64,000 nucleotides of DNA from Paludibacteraceae bacterium (lineage in GTDB: Bacteria > Bacteroidota > Bacteroidia > Bacteroidales > Paludibacteraceae). Both the position numbers and the translations under genes were made by a program. Positions 1 through 7,787 of this stretch are shown piece after piece (the first letter of the stretch is position 1; every line of letters begins with the position of its first letter). Location: the NCBI GenBank assembly GCA_017937025.1, contig JAGBEJ010000008.1:62001-126000 (forward strand), read 5' to 3'. The notes under the pieces were generated by a model. It saw only the letters and a program-made list of their open reading frames with translations. It did no database searches and was not told where the DNA came from.

Positions 1-83
1 TCCTTTATCTGGTTTAACTTCTGCATTCTTGCCTCTGGCGATGCGAAAGGCTTCATCTTGAATAATACTATATGTCTTATCAT
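1..83 (-). CDS. Dabb-family protein, N-terminal fragment (runs off the window)
   Basis: A reading frame starts with ATG at 83 on the minus strand and stays open to base 1. The visible N-terminus is MIRHIVLFKMKPFASPEA, which matches the opening beta strand of Dabb (stress-responsive alpha/beta barrel, PF07876) proteins, typically M-I-K/R-H-I-V-L-F-K. These are small, about 100-residue dimeric barrel proteins of mostly unknown function. Only about 27 codons are visible, so the family call rests on the first strand alone. The gene diverges from the penicillin-binding protein gene at 226. Confidence 0.6.
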   Translation of the reverse strand, partial: MIRHIVLFKMKPFASPEARMQKLNQIK

Positions 84-153
84 AATATATAAATGTGTAA
101 AAAAAACGGCACAAACTTATCAAAAAGCAGACAAAAATAAAAATTGTCAACAA

Positions 154-187
154 TTGCGCTACATTGCAAGGCTTTTACTTATCTTTG
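154..187 (+). promoter_or_regulatory. Bacteroidetes-type promoter of the penicillin-binding protein gene
   Basis: TATCTTTG at 180-187 matches the -7 consensus TAnnTTTG, and a TTG at 154-156 lies 23 bases upstream as a -33 box. Transcription would start near 194, giving a leader of about 30 bases before the ATG at 226. Confidence 0.6.
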
Positions 188-225
188 AAAGATTCTAAAT
201 ATCATTAGTAACCGACTAACGAAAA

Positions 226-2637
226 ATGGCTAACAACAAGATCCTAAGCATCTTCAAGAAAGGATTCGCAAAGACAAAAAGTTTTTTCAAAGAGAAAAAG
301 AGCAATTTCAAGAAAGCGCCGTGGTACGGCAAGCTTTGGCGCACGCTTCTATACTCGTTCATTTTATTCCTGCTCTACCTGTTTCTTGTTGACATTAACT
401 TCCTTTGGCTGTTCGGCAAATCGCCTAGCATATCTAACATAAAGAACCCAGAGCCATGCGTGGCATCCGAGATATACAGCGAGGACGGAGTGCTGATCGG
501 AAAATACTTCAAGGAGAACAGAACTCCGGTCAAGTATGAAGAAATAAATCCATATTTGGTGAAAACGCTCGTCGCTACCGAGGACGAGAGATTCTACGAC
601 CACTTCGGCATAGACTTCAGCGGACTCTTCGCAGCCATCAAGGACTACATCGTGCATGGCAAAGTGAGAGGCGCCAGCACCATAACACAGCAGCTGGTGA
701 AAAATATGTTCAAGACCAGAAGCCAGTACAGCAAAGGCCTTTTCGGACATATCCCTGGACTGTCCATCATCATAGCCAAGACAAAGGAATGGATAACCGC
801 TGTGAAGATTGAATGCACCTACGACAAGCAGGATATAATAACAATGTACCTGAACACAGTAGACTTCGGCAGCAACGCCTTCGGCATCAAGACCGCCGCA
901 AAAACATACTTCGGCACTACCCCAAAAGACCTGACCATAGAGCAATGCGCCACACTGGTAGGCATGCTGAAAGCCACCACGACATACAACCCGAAGATAA
1001 ATCCGAAGAACAGCAAGAGAAGAAGAAACGTTGTGCTGGACGGACTCTACTCACATAATATAATAACAAAGGAAGAGTGCGACTCGCTGAAAAACATAGA
1101 GATAGACATGCAAAAGTACAACGTGGAGCAAAGCTACTCCGGATACGCATTGTACTTCAGGCAGACACTTGCCGACGATGTTGAAAAGATACTGAACAGC
1201 AAGACAGACGAAGATGAAAGCTACGACATATACAGCGACGGACTGAAGATATACACGACCATCGACTCGCGTATGCAAAAGTACGCAGAAGAGGCTGCCA
1301 GAGAGGAAATGAAGAAGATTCAGAGAAACTTCAACAGCCATTGGGGAACGCAAGAGCCATGGAGAGACGAGCGAGGCAACGTGATACCGAACTTCATAGA
1401 AAACCTCGCAAAACGCACCGACAAATACAAAAACCTCAAGGCTAAATACAACAACGAGGACAGCGTGTGGGCAGAGATGGAGAAGGTCCACAAAGTGAAA
1501 GTATTCGACTACGAAAAAGGCTATGTAGAAAAGGAAATGAGCAGCATGGACTCGATAAGATACATGGAGAGATTCATGCACACAAGCCTTGTGTCTATGG
1601 AGCCAACAACGGGATTCGTGAGAGCATGGGTCGGCGACATCGACTTCAACTTCTGGAAATACGACAAGGTGAGAGCCGAAAGACAGCCGGGCTCAACATT
1701 CAAGCTGTTCGTCTATGCCGAAGCTATGAGGCAAGGAATGTCACCATGCGACTATGAAACAGACAGTTACATACAATGGGAATATGTGGAGAACAATCCT
1801 AAGGACAAGGATTACGGCAAGACCAAAAGATGGATTCCGCATAACGCAGAAGGATTCTGCACCAACAACCTAATGACACTAAAAGCGGCATTCGCAAGAT
1901 CCGTAAACACAATCGCTGTGAAAGTGGCGCAGGAGGTCGGCGTGGAGAAAATCATAAATACAGCCAAACTGATGGGCATAAAGACTCCGCTGAGAAACAC
2001 TCCATCAACATGTCTCGGCTCGTCAGACGTGACACTCGAGGAACTCGTGAACTCATACTGCACCGTGATAAACGAAGGAAAGAGACACGAGCCTGTGCTG
2101 ATAACCAGAATCGAAGACAGACACGGCAATGTGATCTACGACTACGCCAAGGAGAAAAAAGAGGAAATCCCCGCCCTCTCATACGAGGACGCGTACCTCA
2201 TGACGCAAATGCTCAGAGCCGGAATGTCGGAGCCGGAAGCCACATCAATGAACCTGTGGTCATACGTATCAGGCACGCAGACCGACTTCGGAGGCAAGAC
2301 TGGAACGTCGTCAAACCACAGCGACGCATGGTTCGTGGCCGTGTCGCCTAAGCTTGTGACCGGTTCATGGGTGGGCGGCGAGCACAGATGCATCCACTTC
2401 AGAACAAGCGCCTACGGCTCAGGCAGCCGCGCTGCACTGCCTATCGTCGGCTCGTACCTGAAAAAAGTGCTCAACGACAACAGCCTGTACAAATACCGCG
2501 CTCGCTTCGACAAGCCTAAGGAGAATATCAGCAGAACATACTCATGCCAGAGTTTTTATATTAAAAACGACTCAACATCTTCCGATTCGACAAGTACAAG
2601 CGCCCCTACCGATGAAGAAGAAATTGTCGCAGATTGA
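226..2637 (+). CDS. mrcA: Class A penicillin-binding protein (PBP1A-type transglycosylase/transpeptidase)
   Basis: This bifunctional enzyme polymerises lipid II into glycan strands and cross-links the peptides on the periplasmic face of the inner membrane. A lysine-rich cytoplasmic tail is followed by one membrane segment (about residues 40-60). The GT51 domain shows the catalytic glutamate in EDERFYDHFG (Glu119) and RGASTITQQLVKN (148-160). The transpeptidase domain carries PGSTFK (Ser490, Lys493), SVN (559-561) and KTG (691-693). The length of 803 residues is normal for the family, and a Ser/Thr-rich tail ends the protein. It appears monocistronic: its own promoter lies upstream and a hairpin terminator starts at 2679. 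The family assignment is firm; the gene symbol is by analogy. Confidence 0.95.
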   Translation: MANNKILSIFKKGFAKTKSFFKEKKSNFKKAPWYGKLWRTLLYSFILFLLYLFLVDINFLWLFGKSPSISNIKNPEPCVASEIYSEDGVLIGKYFKENRTPVKYEEINPYLVKTLVATEDERFYDHFGIDFSGLFAAIKDYIVHGKVRGASTITQQLVKNMFKTRSQYSKGLFGHIPGLSIIIAKTKEWITAVKIECTYDKQDIITMYLNTVDFGSNAFGIKTAAKTYFGTTPKDLTIEQCATLVGMLKATTTYNPKINPKNSKRRRNVVLDGLYSHNIITKEECDSLKNIEIDMQKYNVEQSYSGYALYFRQTLADDVEKILNSKTDEDESYDIYSDGLKIYTTIDSRMQKYAEEAAREEMKKIQRNFNSHWGTQEPWRDERGNVIPNFIENLAKRTDKYKNLKAKYNNEDSVWAEMEKVHKVKVFDYEKGYVEKEMSSMDSIRYMERFMHTSLVSMEPTTGFVRAWVGDIDFNFWKYDKVRAERQPGSTFKLFVYAEAMRQGMSPCDYETDSYIQWEYVENNPKDKDYGKTKRWIPHNAEGFCTNNLMTLKAAFARSVNTIAVKVAQEVGVEKIINTAKLMGIKTPLRNTPSTCLGSSDVTLEELVNSYCTVINEGKRHEPVLITRIEDRHGNVIYDYAKEKKEEIPALSYEDAYLMTQMLRAGMSEPEATSMNLWSYVSGTQTDFGGKTGTSSNHSDAWFVAVSPKLVTGSWVGGEHRCIHFRTSAYGSGSRAALPIVGSYLKKVLNDNSLYKYRARFDKPKENISRTYSCQSFYIKNDSTSSDSTSTSAPTDEEEIVAD

Positions 2638-2678
2638 TTTTTACAAAATATTATAACTCAACACAATAAGAATAAAAT

Positions 2679-2705
2679 CCTATCCATACGGGTAGGGTTT
2701 TTCTT
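2679..2705 (+). terminator. Intrinsic terminator of the PBP gene
   Basis: A 7-bp stem (CCTATCC with GGGTAGG, one G-T pair) around an ATAC loop is followed directly by a T-rich run. Confidence 0.75.
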
Positions 2706-2766
2706 TTGCGTCCAAACATAAAAAACTGCTAAAAAACATAATTTTGACGTGTTTAATTGGTAAAAA

Positions 2767-2798
2767 TTTGAATAATAAAATTCAACTCAATACCTTTG
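2767..2798 (+). promoter_or_regulatory. Promoter of the thioredoxin-fold gene with a long leader
   Basis: TTTG at 2767-2770 and TACCTTTG at 2791-2798 are separated by 20 bases, the normal spacing for the Bacteroidetes primary sigma factor. The expected start near 2805 leaves a leader of about 130 bases before the ATG at 2936. I see no recognised riboswitch in the leader, only a four-codon ATG frame near 2814. Confidence 0.7.
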
Positions 2799-2935
2799 CG
2801 ACGTTTTTTCCAAATGAAAAGACATTGAGGAAAGACAAAGACTCCATTGCCGAAGCACAAACGCAAAGGCACTGACAGTCAAGGCATTCTGCACAAAAGA
2901 GAGGCAGATGTCCATTATTTACCAAATAAACATTT

Positions 2936-3433
2936 ATGACAAAAACAAAAGCTGTTTATTCAATCTTAGTATTAATCGCAGGTCTGCTGCTATCATTCAA
3001 GGCAACCGGCACAAGAGAGCAAGGTATAGAAAAGGGAGACATAATACTAACGAAAGATAACGGAAACGAAATCTTAACAGAGGCAATAGAAAAAAACAAA
3101 GGGAAATACATCATTCTGAACTTCTGGTCGAGCTACAACGCCGAATCACGCGCGAGAAACATCATGCTGAGCGAGATAGCAAAGAACGACAGCAACAACG
3201 TAGCGATGATCTGCGTATCATTCGACAAATTCGAATCTGTTTTTCAGGAGACTATAAAGTCCGATTCGCTGAACAACACAGTAAACATCTTAGTAAAGGA
3301 CGGATTCGACAGCCAGACGGCGCAGAAATACGGAATCAACGGAAAGTTTGGAAACTTCATAATCGACCCGCAGGGCGTTATAATAAAGAAAAACGCGAAT
3401 GCAGAAGCGGTAGAATCCCTGATTAAATCTTAG
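2936..3433 (+). CDS. Thioredoxin-fold (TlpA/AhpC-like) protein lacking the CxxC motif
   Basis: A 165-residue protein with an N-terminal hydrophobic signal (about residues 7-21), so probably periplasmic or membrane-tethered. The body has the TlpA/thioredoxin layout: a strand YIILNFWSSYNAESR (58-72) where TlpA proteins read FWATWCxxCR, a second strand VAMICVSFDKF, and a late IIDPQGVIIKK typical of thiol-disulfide interchange proteins. The two redox cysteines are replaced by Ser65 and Asn68, so a disulfide-exchange role is unlikely and a structural or chaperone role is possible. It stands alone with its own promoter and terminator. Fold assignment is moderately sure; function is unknown. Confidence 0.7.
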   Translation: MTKTKAVYSILVLIAGLLLSFKATGTREQGIEKGDIILTKDNGNEILTEAIEKNKGKYIILNFWSSYNAESRARNIMLSEIAKNDSNNVAMICVSFDKFESVFQETIKSDSLNNTVNILVKDGFDSQTAQKYGINGKFGNFIIDPQGVIIKKNANAEAVESLIKS

Positions 3434-3454
3434 TTTTTCGATATTCAAAAACAA

Positions 3455-3481
3455 AAACGGCAACTCAAAAAGTTGCCGTTT
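3455..3481. terminator. Bidirectional terminator between convergent genes
   Basis: The arms AAACGGCAACT (3455-3465) and AGTTGCCGTTT (3471-3481) pair perfectly around a short loop, with A-rich and T-rich flanks, so it can serve both the gene ending at 3433 and the convergent gene ending at 3487. Confidence 0.85.
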
Positions 3482-3486
3482 CTTGT

Positions 3487-4851
3487 TTATTTACGCCTGA
3501 GCATGTACTTGCCGTAGGTGCTCAGCACTTTCTCGATATAACGGACCGTGCCCTCCGCACGGAAATATCCCGACTTGACGACTGGATCTGTGTAGTACTC
3601 GTGGACCGACTCCAGCAGAAGGAAATGCTCCACATTTCCGTACCAGATATGAGGGTCGTAGCTGTACTTCTTGGCGAGGTTCATGGCATCCACCACATGC
3701 GAATGGCCGGCGTTGTAAGCCGCAAGTATGAACTTCACCCTCTCGCCTTCGTCAGGCACCTCCGCAAAGAGCTTGTCAAGTCTCTTAAGTAGCACTACCC
3801 CGACCTCTATCGACGTCTCCGGGTCGTCAATCCTATCGACCGAATACCCCAGCCTGCGCGCAACCGACGGCATGACCTGCATGATGCCGCGCGCACCGAG
3901 CCATGAGACCACCGTAGGGTCGAAACGCGACTCCTCGTAAGCGATAGCCGCCAGGAAGCGCCAGTCCCACGGAGTGCCCTGGGCATATTTCTTGAACAAA
4001 TTGTCATAAGGCGAGATAGCGCCTCGCGGAATCACCACTTTCTGGTCGCCGAAGAACTTGGCCTTAGTGAAGTATTTGTTATACAGTTCGTTATAATACG
4101 AATGCTTGACGTCGTTGCCGAGCCAGCCGTTTATGCTGTCGAGCAGTTGCGGACAGTCCTTCCTCACTGCCCACGCCGACCGCTGAGGGAAGCTGACAGC
4201 CAGCTTGCAGTCGATGTTTTGATAATATGTCTTGTTGAGCATGGCGATGTCGTTCTCCACCACGGCATAGTCAATCGAGTCCTTGGACACCATCTCAATG
4301 AGGTCGTCGTCCGAAACAGTGTCGGAGACGGTCCTTATTATAATACCGCCGCCGAGTTCCTCGTTCATATTCCTCAGACGCTGCTCATACTTCGAGCCCT
4401 CGTTCACATAAACTTCCTTGCCGAGCAGCTGCACGACATTCGTCAACTCGTCGGTGCCCGAGCGCTGCACCAGCACCTGCCTTGTTATATACACGTTGTC
4501 GGCGTAGGAGTATTTCTGCTTATATTCATTGGTGACAGGCAGACGGCAGGCTATCAAATCGACCTTGCCGGAGTCCAGCAGCGCGGTCAGTTCCGAGACG
4601 GAATTGGCTATCGTCAGCGACAGTTTCAGCGACTTCTCATCTGCGAACTTGTTGAGAAGTTCGTAGTCGAATCCGAAAGGCTCGTCCTGCAGAATGAAGT
4701 ATGTCGAGGAACCGTACAGCGTAGCCGCGCGAAGGGTGTCTGAGGCTACGATGGAATCATAGTCTCGCACCTTGTGCGTCTCTTCTTTCTTAGAGCACGA
4801 GGAAAACGCCATAATCAGCAACGACGACATTAAAAAGAGAAATCTCTTCAT
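3487..4851 (-). CDS. mltF: MltF-type membrane-bound lytic transglycosylase lipoprotein
   Basis: The chosen start (ATG 4851, MKRFLFLMSSLLIMAFSSC) gives a lipoprotein signal with lipobox FSSC; the frame stays open upstream through the tRNA-Thr, which argues against the longer start. The N-terminal half resembles a family 3 periplasmic solute-binding domain (FGFDYELLNKFAD, DLIACRLPVTNEYKQ). The C-terminal half is a transglycosylase SLT domain with AIAYEESRFDP (catalytic Glu) and GARGIMQVMPSVARRLGY, then AAYNAGHSHVVDA. Together this is the MltF architecture: glycan-strand cleavage by a lipid-anchored enzyme with a peptide-sensing module. About 454 residues, normal for the family. A related binding domain without the enzyme lies at 29530-30600. 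Confidence 0.92.
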   Translation of the reverse strand: MKRFLFLMSSLLIMAFSSCSKKEETHKVRDYDSIVASDTLRAATLYGSSTYFILQDEPFGFDYELLNKFADEKSLKLSLTIANSVSELTALLDSGKVDLIACRLPVTNEYKQKYSYADNVYITRQVLVQRSGTDELTNVVQLLGKEVYVNEGSKYEQRLRNMNEELGGGIIIRTVSDTVSDDDLIEMVSKDSIDYAVVENDIAMLNKTYYQNIDCKLAVSFPQRSAWAVRKDCPQLLDSINGWLGNDVKHSYYNELYNKYFTKAKFFGDQKVVIPRGAISPYDNLFKKYAQGTPWDWRFLAAIAYEESRFDPTVVSWLGARGIMQVMPSVARRLGYSVDRIDDPETSIEVGVVLLKRLDKLFAEVPDEGERVKFILAAYNAGHSHVVDAMNLAKKYSYDPHIWYGNVEHFLLLESVHEYYTDPVVKSGYFRAEGTVRYIEKVLSTYGKYMLRRK

Positions 4852-4932
4852 ACAAATTAGACTAAAGAAGTTAGCTAATATATGAACTAAATGACGAAAA
4901 AGCAAGAAAGCCCGATGGAGCAGCAAGAAAAC

Positions 4933-4960
4933 AAAAAAGGACGCATTTTCATGCGTCCTT
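4933..4960 (-). terminator. Terminator of the ffs/tRNA-Thr transcript
   Basis: The arms AAGGACGCA and TGCGTCCTT (4937-4960) form a perfect 9-bp stem. On the minus strand the stem is followed by a run of six T, five bases beyond the tRNA-Thr 3' end. Confidence 0.85.
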
Positions 4961-4964
4961 TTCG

Positions 4965-5038
4965 AGCCTCTTGTCGGATTCGAACCAACGACCCCGAGAT
5001 TACAAATCACGTGCTCTGGCCAACTGAGCTAAAGAGGC
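4965..5038 (-). tRNA. tRNA-Thr (anticodon TGT)
   Basis: A complete cloverleaf is visible on the minus strand: acceptor stem GCCTCTT/AAGAGGC, D arm GCTCAGTTGGCCAGAGC, anticodon stem CGTGA/TCTCG with one T-T mismatch, loop TTTGTAA with anticodon TGT, and T arm GTTGGTTCGAATCCGAC. CCA is not encoded. It lies 8 bases downstream of the SRP RNA on the same strand and probably shares its transcript. Confidence 0.95.
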
Positions 5039-5046
5039 GTAAAAGA

Positions 5047-5143
5047 GGGTAAGCGATCTGCATCGCACCGCTACAACCAAATTACCCTTGCTGTGTTCCC
5101 ACCCTGGGGGATTCAAAGGGAGCTGGTCGTGTAGGACTTACCC
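5047..5143 (-). ncRNA. ffs: Signal recognition particle RNA, small bacterial (4.5S) type
   Basis: The minus-strand sequence folds back on itself: GGGTAAG at the 5' end (5137-5143) pairs with CTTACCC at the 3' end (5047-5053). The apical domain carries the conserved asymmetric and symmetric loop segments of SRP domain IV, CCAGGGTGGGAACACAGCA, which bind the Ffh M domain. At about 97 nt it is the short type without an Alu domain, as expected in Bacteroidetes. It functions with Ffh and FtsY in co-translational targeting of membrane proteins. The first bases overlap the stop codon of the ThiE-like gene, and a consensus promoter lies inside that gene. Ends are inferred from the terminal helix. Confidence 0.92.
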
Positions 5144-5764
5144 GGGCACAAAGGTACATAAATCTTTTAATTTAACAAATACGTCGGTCAATTTTTTAGA
5201 ATCGGACTTGTACTGCCACAAATATCCCAAGACTGCGCATCCTCCAAAACATAGAGACTCAACAACTTGCACATTGTCCAACGTGACTCCGCTGAGGGCA
5301 AAAATTTTGCTATCTATGACTCCTTCAGCCCTTTTTTGCCGCAAATCAGCCTCTGAAAATGCCATTTTGTAGCCGATTTTCGACACGCTATCGAAGATTG
5401 GACTCAAAAAACAGTAGTCCAAAGCGTCTTTTTCCGCCAAAATCTCGTCAAACGAATGGCACGAACGACTGACCCGTCCACTCCACCCCGACGGCAACGC
5501 ATTGTTCCTCGAATTGAGGTGCAAACCGCCCACTCCGAACCTCTGAGCCAGTTCGAAATGGTCATGCAAGGCGACACGGCTCATGTACTTGCCGTCAATC
5601 GCCGACAGATACTCCTCCATCTGCTGCGCGCTTGCACTTGGCTTGCGGACATGCAGCAGCTCCAGACCGTGCTCAAACAGCATATTAACCAACTCCGCTT
5701 CGCCCGGAAAAAACTCCGGAGTCGTGATTACCACAAGTTTTATGCTCTTATTTTTTGCTTCCAT
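5138..5764 (-). CDS. thiE: ThiE/TenI-family thiamine phosphate synthase-like protein
   Basis: The product (208 residues from ATG 5764, MEAKNKSIKLVVITT) has the TIM-barrel signature of the ThiE/TenI family: HVRKPSASAQQMEEYL, VALHDHFELAQRFGVGGLHLN, a serine/histidine loop SRSCHSFDEI, FLSPIFDSVSKIGY and a final GVTLDNVQVV strand. ThiE joins HMP-pyrophosphate to the thiazole phosphate to give thiamine phosphate; TenI paralogs instead aromatise the thiazole. Several motifs are weaker than in classical ThiE, so TenI or another role is possible. The start overlaps the end of the transporter gene by 17 bases, suggesting translational coupling. The last codons carry the promoter and first bases of ffs. 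Confidence 0.75.
   Translation of the reverse strand: MEAKNKSIKLVVITTPEFFPGEAELVNMLFEHGLELLHVRKPSASAQQMEEYLSAIDGKYMSRVALHDHFELAQRFGVGGLHLNSRNNALPSGWSGRVSRSCHSFDEILAEKDALDYCFLSPIFDSVSKIGYKMAFSEADLRQKRAEGVIDSKIFALSGVTLDNVQVVESLCFGGCAVLGYLWQYKSDSKKLTDVFVKLKDLCTFVPG
5149..5179 (-). promoter_or_regulatory. Consensus promoter of ffs, inside the 3' end of the ThiE-like gene
   Basis: On the minus strand TTTG (complement of 5176-5179) is followed after 19 bases by TACCTTTG (complement of 5149-5156). A start about 6-8 bases further on coincides with the first base of the SRP RNA helix at 5143. This is one of the best two-box matches in the window. Confidence 0.8.
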
Positions 5765-6695
5765 TCTTATCAGACATTGACGAATAAACACGAGCGACTA
5801 TAGCGCCAGAAATGTTGTGCCACACAGAGAAAACAGCACCCGGAACAGCAGCCAACGGATATTGCGCGAACGATGTCAGAGCCAGCGACGAAGCAAGACC
5901 GGAATTCTGCATTCCCACTTCGATTGACACTGCCCTCGCCTTCGCTCCGCTCATCCTCAACAATTTAGCCACGGCATAACCCAAGGCGAGTCCCATGATA
6001 TTGTGCAACACAACGACCAGAACCACCAGAGCACCGCACGAAAGCAGTTTAGCTGAATTGAGCGACACTACAATCATGACTATCAGGGCAATGACGAGCA
6101 CCGAGAATGACGGCAGATATGTGGAAACAGCCTTAGTTAAGCGAGGCAGAAAGCGCTGAATCGTCAGACCAAGCGCCACAGGCAGTATCACGACAAAAAA
6201 TATGGACAAAAACATGGAAACGACGTCCACATCCACAGTCTCGCCGATGAGCGCCCACGTCAGAAACGGCGTGAGAAACGGAGCCAGCAGCGTGGAAACA
6301 GTCGTCATGGCGACAGAGAGCGACAAGTCGCCCTTCGACAGGTAGGTTATGACATTGGACGCTGTGCCTCCCGGACAACAACCCACCAGAACCACGCCCA
6401 GCGCTATATCGGGCGGCAACGAGAACGCCTTGGTAAGCAGCAGTGCAAGAAGCGGCATGACTACGAACTGCGCCGCACAACCGGCTATAACATCCTTAGG
6501 ACGAGAGAATACGGTCTTGAAATCGGACGGATTGAGCGTCAAGCCCATGCCGAGCATGACGACGCCGAGCATCGGATTGATGATGGACGGTGACAGAAAC
6601 GAGAAATATGACGGAAAATACAACGCCAATACGGCACTCAGCAGGATTATGACTCCCATTAACGAGGAGATGAGATCACAAATGCGCTTTACCAT
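5748..6695 (-). CDS. Bile acid:sodium symporter (BASS/PanS) family transporter
   Basis: A 315-residue, very hydrophobic protein with about nine or ten membrane segments and the BASS family hallmarks: an N-terminal NPMLGVVMLGMGLTLNPSDF, the GCCPGGTASNVITYLSKGDL segment that lines the sodium and substrate site, and a late VSIEVGMQNSGLASSLAL. Bacterial members import organic anions together with sodium; PanS carries ketopantoate and plant homologs carry pyruvate or pantoate. The tight overlap with the ThiE-like gene hints at a vitamin precursor as substrate, but this is inference. The family is firm; the substrate is unknown. Confidence 0.9.
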   Translation of the reverse strand: MVKRICDLISSLMGVIILLSAVLALYFPSYFSFLSPSIINPMLGVVMLGMGLTLNPSDFKTVFSRPKDVIAGCAAQFVVMPLLALLLTKAFSLPPDIALGVVLVGCCPGGTASNVITYLSKGDLSLSVAMTTVSTLLAPFLTPFLTWALIGETVDVDVVSMFLSIFFVVILPVALGLTIQRFLPRLTKAVSTYLPSFSVLVIALIVMIVVSLNSAKLLSCGALVVLVVVLHNIMGLALGYAVAKLLRMSGAKARAVSIEVGMQNSGLASSLALTSFAQYPLAAVPGAVFSVWHNISGAIVARVYSSMSDKNGSKK

Positions 6696-6761
6696 GTTAT
6701 TTTCTTTGTTTACAGCGACAAAGATAAGGCAAAAAGATGTCCGCCGAATCGCCGATACGGC

Positions 6762-7238
6762 TTAATAACAATCCTTGAAGTCCTCGAACCTCGCCATCCA
6801 GTAGCGCCCGCGCTCCTTATCGAACTCGCCGCGCTCTATCTCCGAATACTCGTCGAACTTGTGCAGACGGGCGAAGTTGCCGTCGTCATGGTGCTGTCCG
6901 CCGGTGAGCTCGGCAAGCGGCGAGTCCGGCAGCTGGCCGATGTGGTGCAGCTCAAACGGGTCGCCGTTGTCGTCGTGCGGAGGATAGCCCTCGCCCATCA
7001 GGTCGGCGTTGCACCAGTCACGATACTCGGGATGCAAGTCGCCGTACCAGTTGCGGCAGTTGAACGCCTCGCCCTTGATGAGCGGATTGAGCAGCGCCGC
7101 CTTGCCGTTGACGCGCCCTTCCTTCAGTCCGGCTTTAATGTACACTTCTGCCTCCTCCATGTCGCGGATGAAGTCAGTTATCTCAGCCGACCACCCCTGC
7201 GAGCGTTGCAGCTGCTGTTTCTCTGTTGTTGTTAGCAT
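6762..7238 (-). CDS. Stand-alone LHH-type HNH/Endo VII nuclease domain protein
   Basis: The C-terminal half matches the LHH toxin nuclease pattern: a polar segment GYPPHDDNGDPFELHHIGQ, followed by SPLAELTGGQHHDDGNFARLH. In this superfamily the His-His pair and the later histidines form the metal site that cuts DNA or RNA. LHH domains usually sit at the C-terminus of large polymorphic toxins; here the domain is nearly the whole 158-residue protein, with no signal peptide or trafficking domain. It is the last gene of a minus-strand cluster, 15 bases after the preceding small acidic protein. It could be a cargo effector, a detached toxin module or a domestic nuclease. Fold call is good; role is inference. 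Confidence 0.75.
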   Translation of the reverse strand: MLTTTEKQQLQRSQGWSAEITDFIRDMEEAEVYIKAGLKEGRVNGKAALLNPLIKGEAFNCRNWYGDLHPEYRDWCNADLMGEGYPPHDDNGDPFELHHIGQLPDSPLAELTGGQHHDDGNFARLHKFDEYSEIERGEFDKERGRYWMARFEDFKDCY

Positions 7239-7253
7239 ATTATTCGTTTTTTC

Positions 7254-7526
7254 TTAATACCACAAATCGTCAAAATACTTGACGAACAAGCGCATTCCTT
7301 CTTTCACTTGTGCTTTTTCGTCTTCGTCCAAAGCCCCATTCTTTACAGCGTATGTCTCGAACGCTGCGGCCATTTTCTCCAGCATTTCGGCCCACTCGTC
7401 GCCATCCATCCCTACAGGAGAACTGACATTGCATTCGATGAAAGCGCGCAGATGCTGCGCTATCACGTCGGCCAGCGTTACATTCATGTTGTAACAGGCA
7501 TCCTGGTCAACAATCGGCTTCTTCAT
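7254..7526 (-). CDS. Small acidic protein of unknown function (possible partner of the nuclease)
   Basis: From ATG 7526 the product is 90 residues (MKKPIVDQDACYNMNVTLAD...), acidic and predicted mostly helical, ending in EGMRLFVKYFDDLWY. Proteins with this LF-KYF-LW type ending occur in Bacteroidetes and Firmicutes, but I cannot name a function. The frame is open to a further ATG at 7616, which would overlap the upstream gene, so the shorter start is preferred. Its place directly before the LHH nuclease gene makes an immunity or regulatory role conceivable, but nothing in the sequence proves it. Confidence 0.6.
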   Translation of the reverse strand: MKKPIVDQDACYNMNVTLADVIAQHLRAFIECNVSSPVGMDGDEWAEMLEKMAAAFETYAVKNGALDEDEKAQVKEGMRLFVKYFDDLWY

Positions 7527-7546
7527 AGACAAAAGTTCGGGGGAAA

Positions 7547-7774
7547 TCACATTTTCCGCGCTTCCATGTATGCGGAGCTTATGGCTGTCGGACACTTGCT
7601 CAGGTCCAGTCCGCACTGGTTCAGGAACGCCTGCTGTATCAGTTTCTTGCCTTCAGCCGTCAGCACCGGACTGGATGTGAATCCGTACGCCACCTTCACC
7701 GAAAGCCCTACAGGCAGCGACACTCCGCCGCCCACAAAACGGCTCTTCACCGTCACTTCGAACATGTAAGTCAT
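7547..7774 (-). CDS. Small protein resembling DUF6140
   Basis: A 75-residue protein with the pattern M-F-E-V-T-V-K-x-R-F, GVSLPVGLSVKVAYGF, then GKKLIQQAFLNQCGLDLSK. This resembles a family of small Bacteroidetes proteins often annotated DUF6140 (beta-rich N-terminal part, helical C-terminal part). No function is known to me. It lies between a secreted beta-repeat protein (13 bases upstream) and the acidic protein (20 bases downstream) and is probably part of the same transcript. The family label is from memory of the pattern, so moderate. Confidence 0.55.
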   Translation of the reverse strand: MTYMFEVTVKSRFVGGGVSLPVGLSVKVAYGFTSSPVLTAEGKKLIQQAFLNQCGLDLSKCPTAISSAYMEARKM

Positions 7775-7787
7775 AAGCCTTTGAGTT

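Noticed and set aside
3487-5010. Longer start for the MltF-like protein
   Set aside because: The extension would be translated from the tRNA-Thr gene and its terminator; the lipoprotein signal at 4851 is the proper start.
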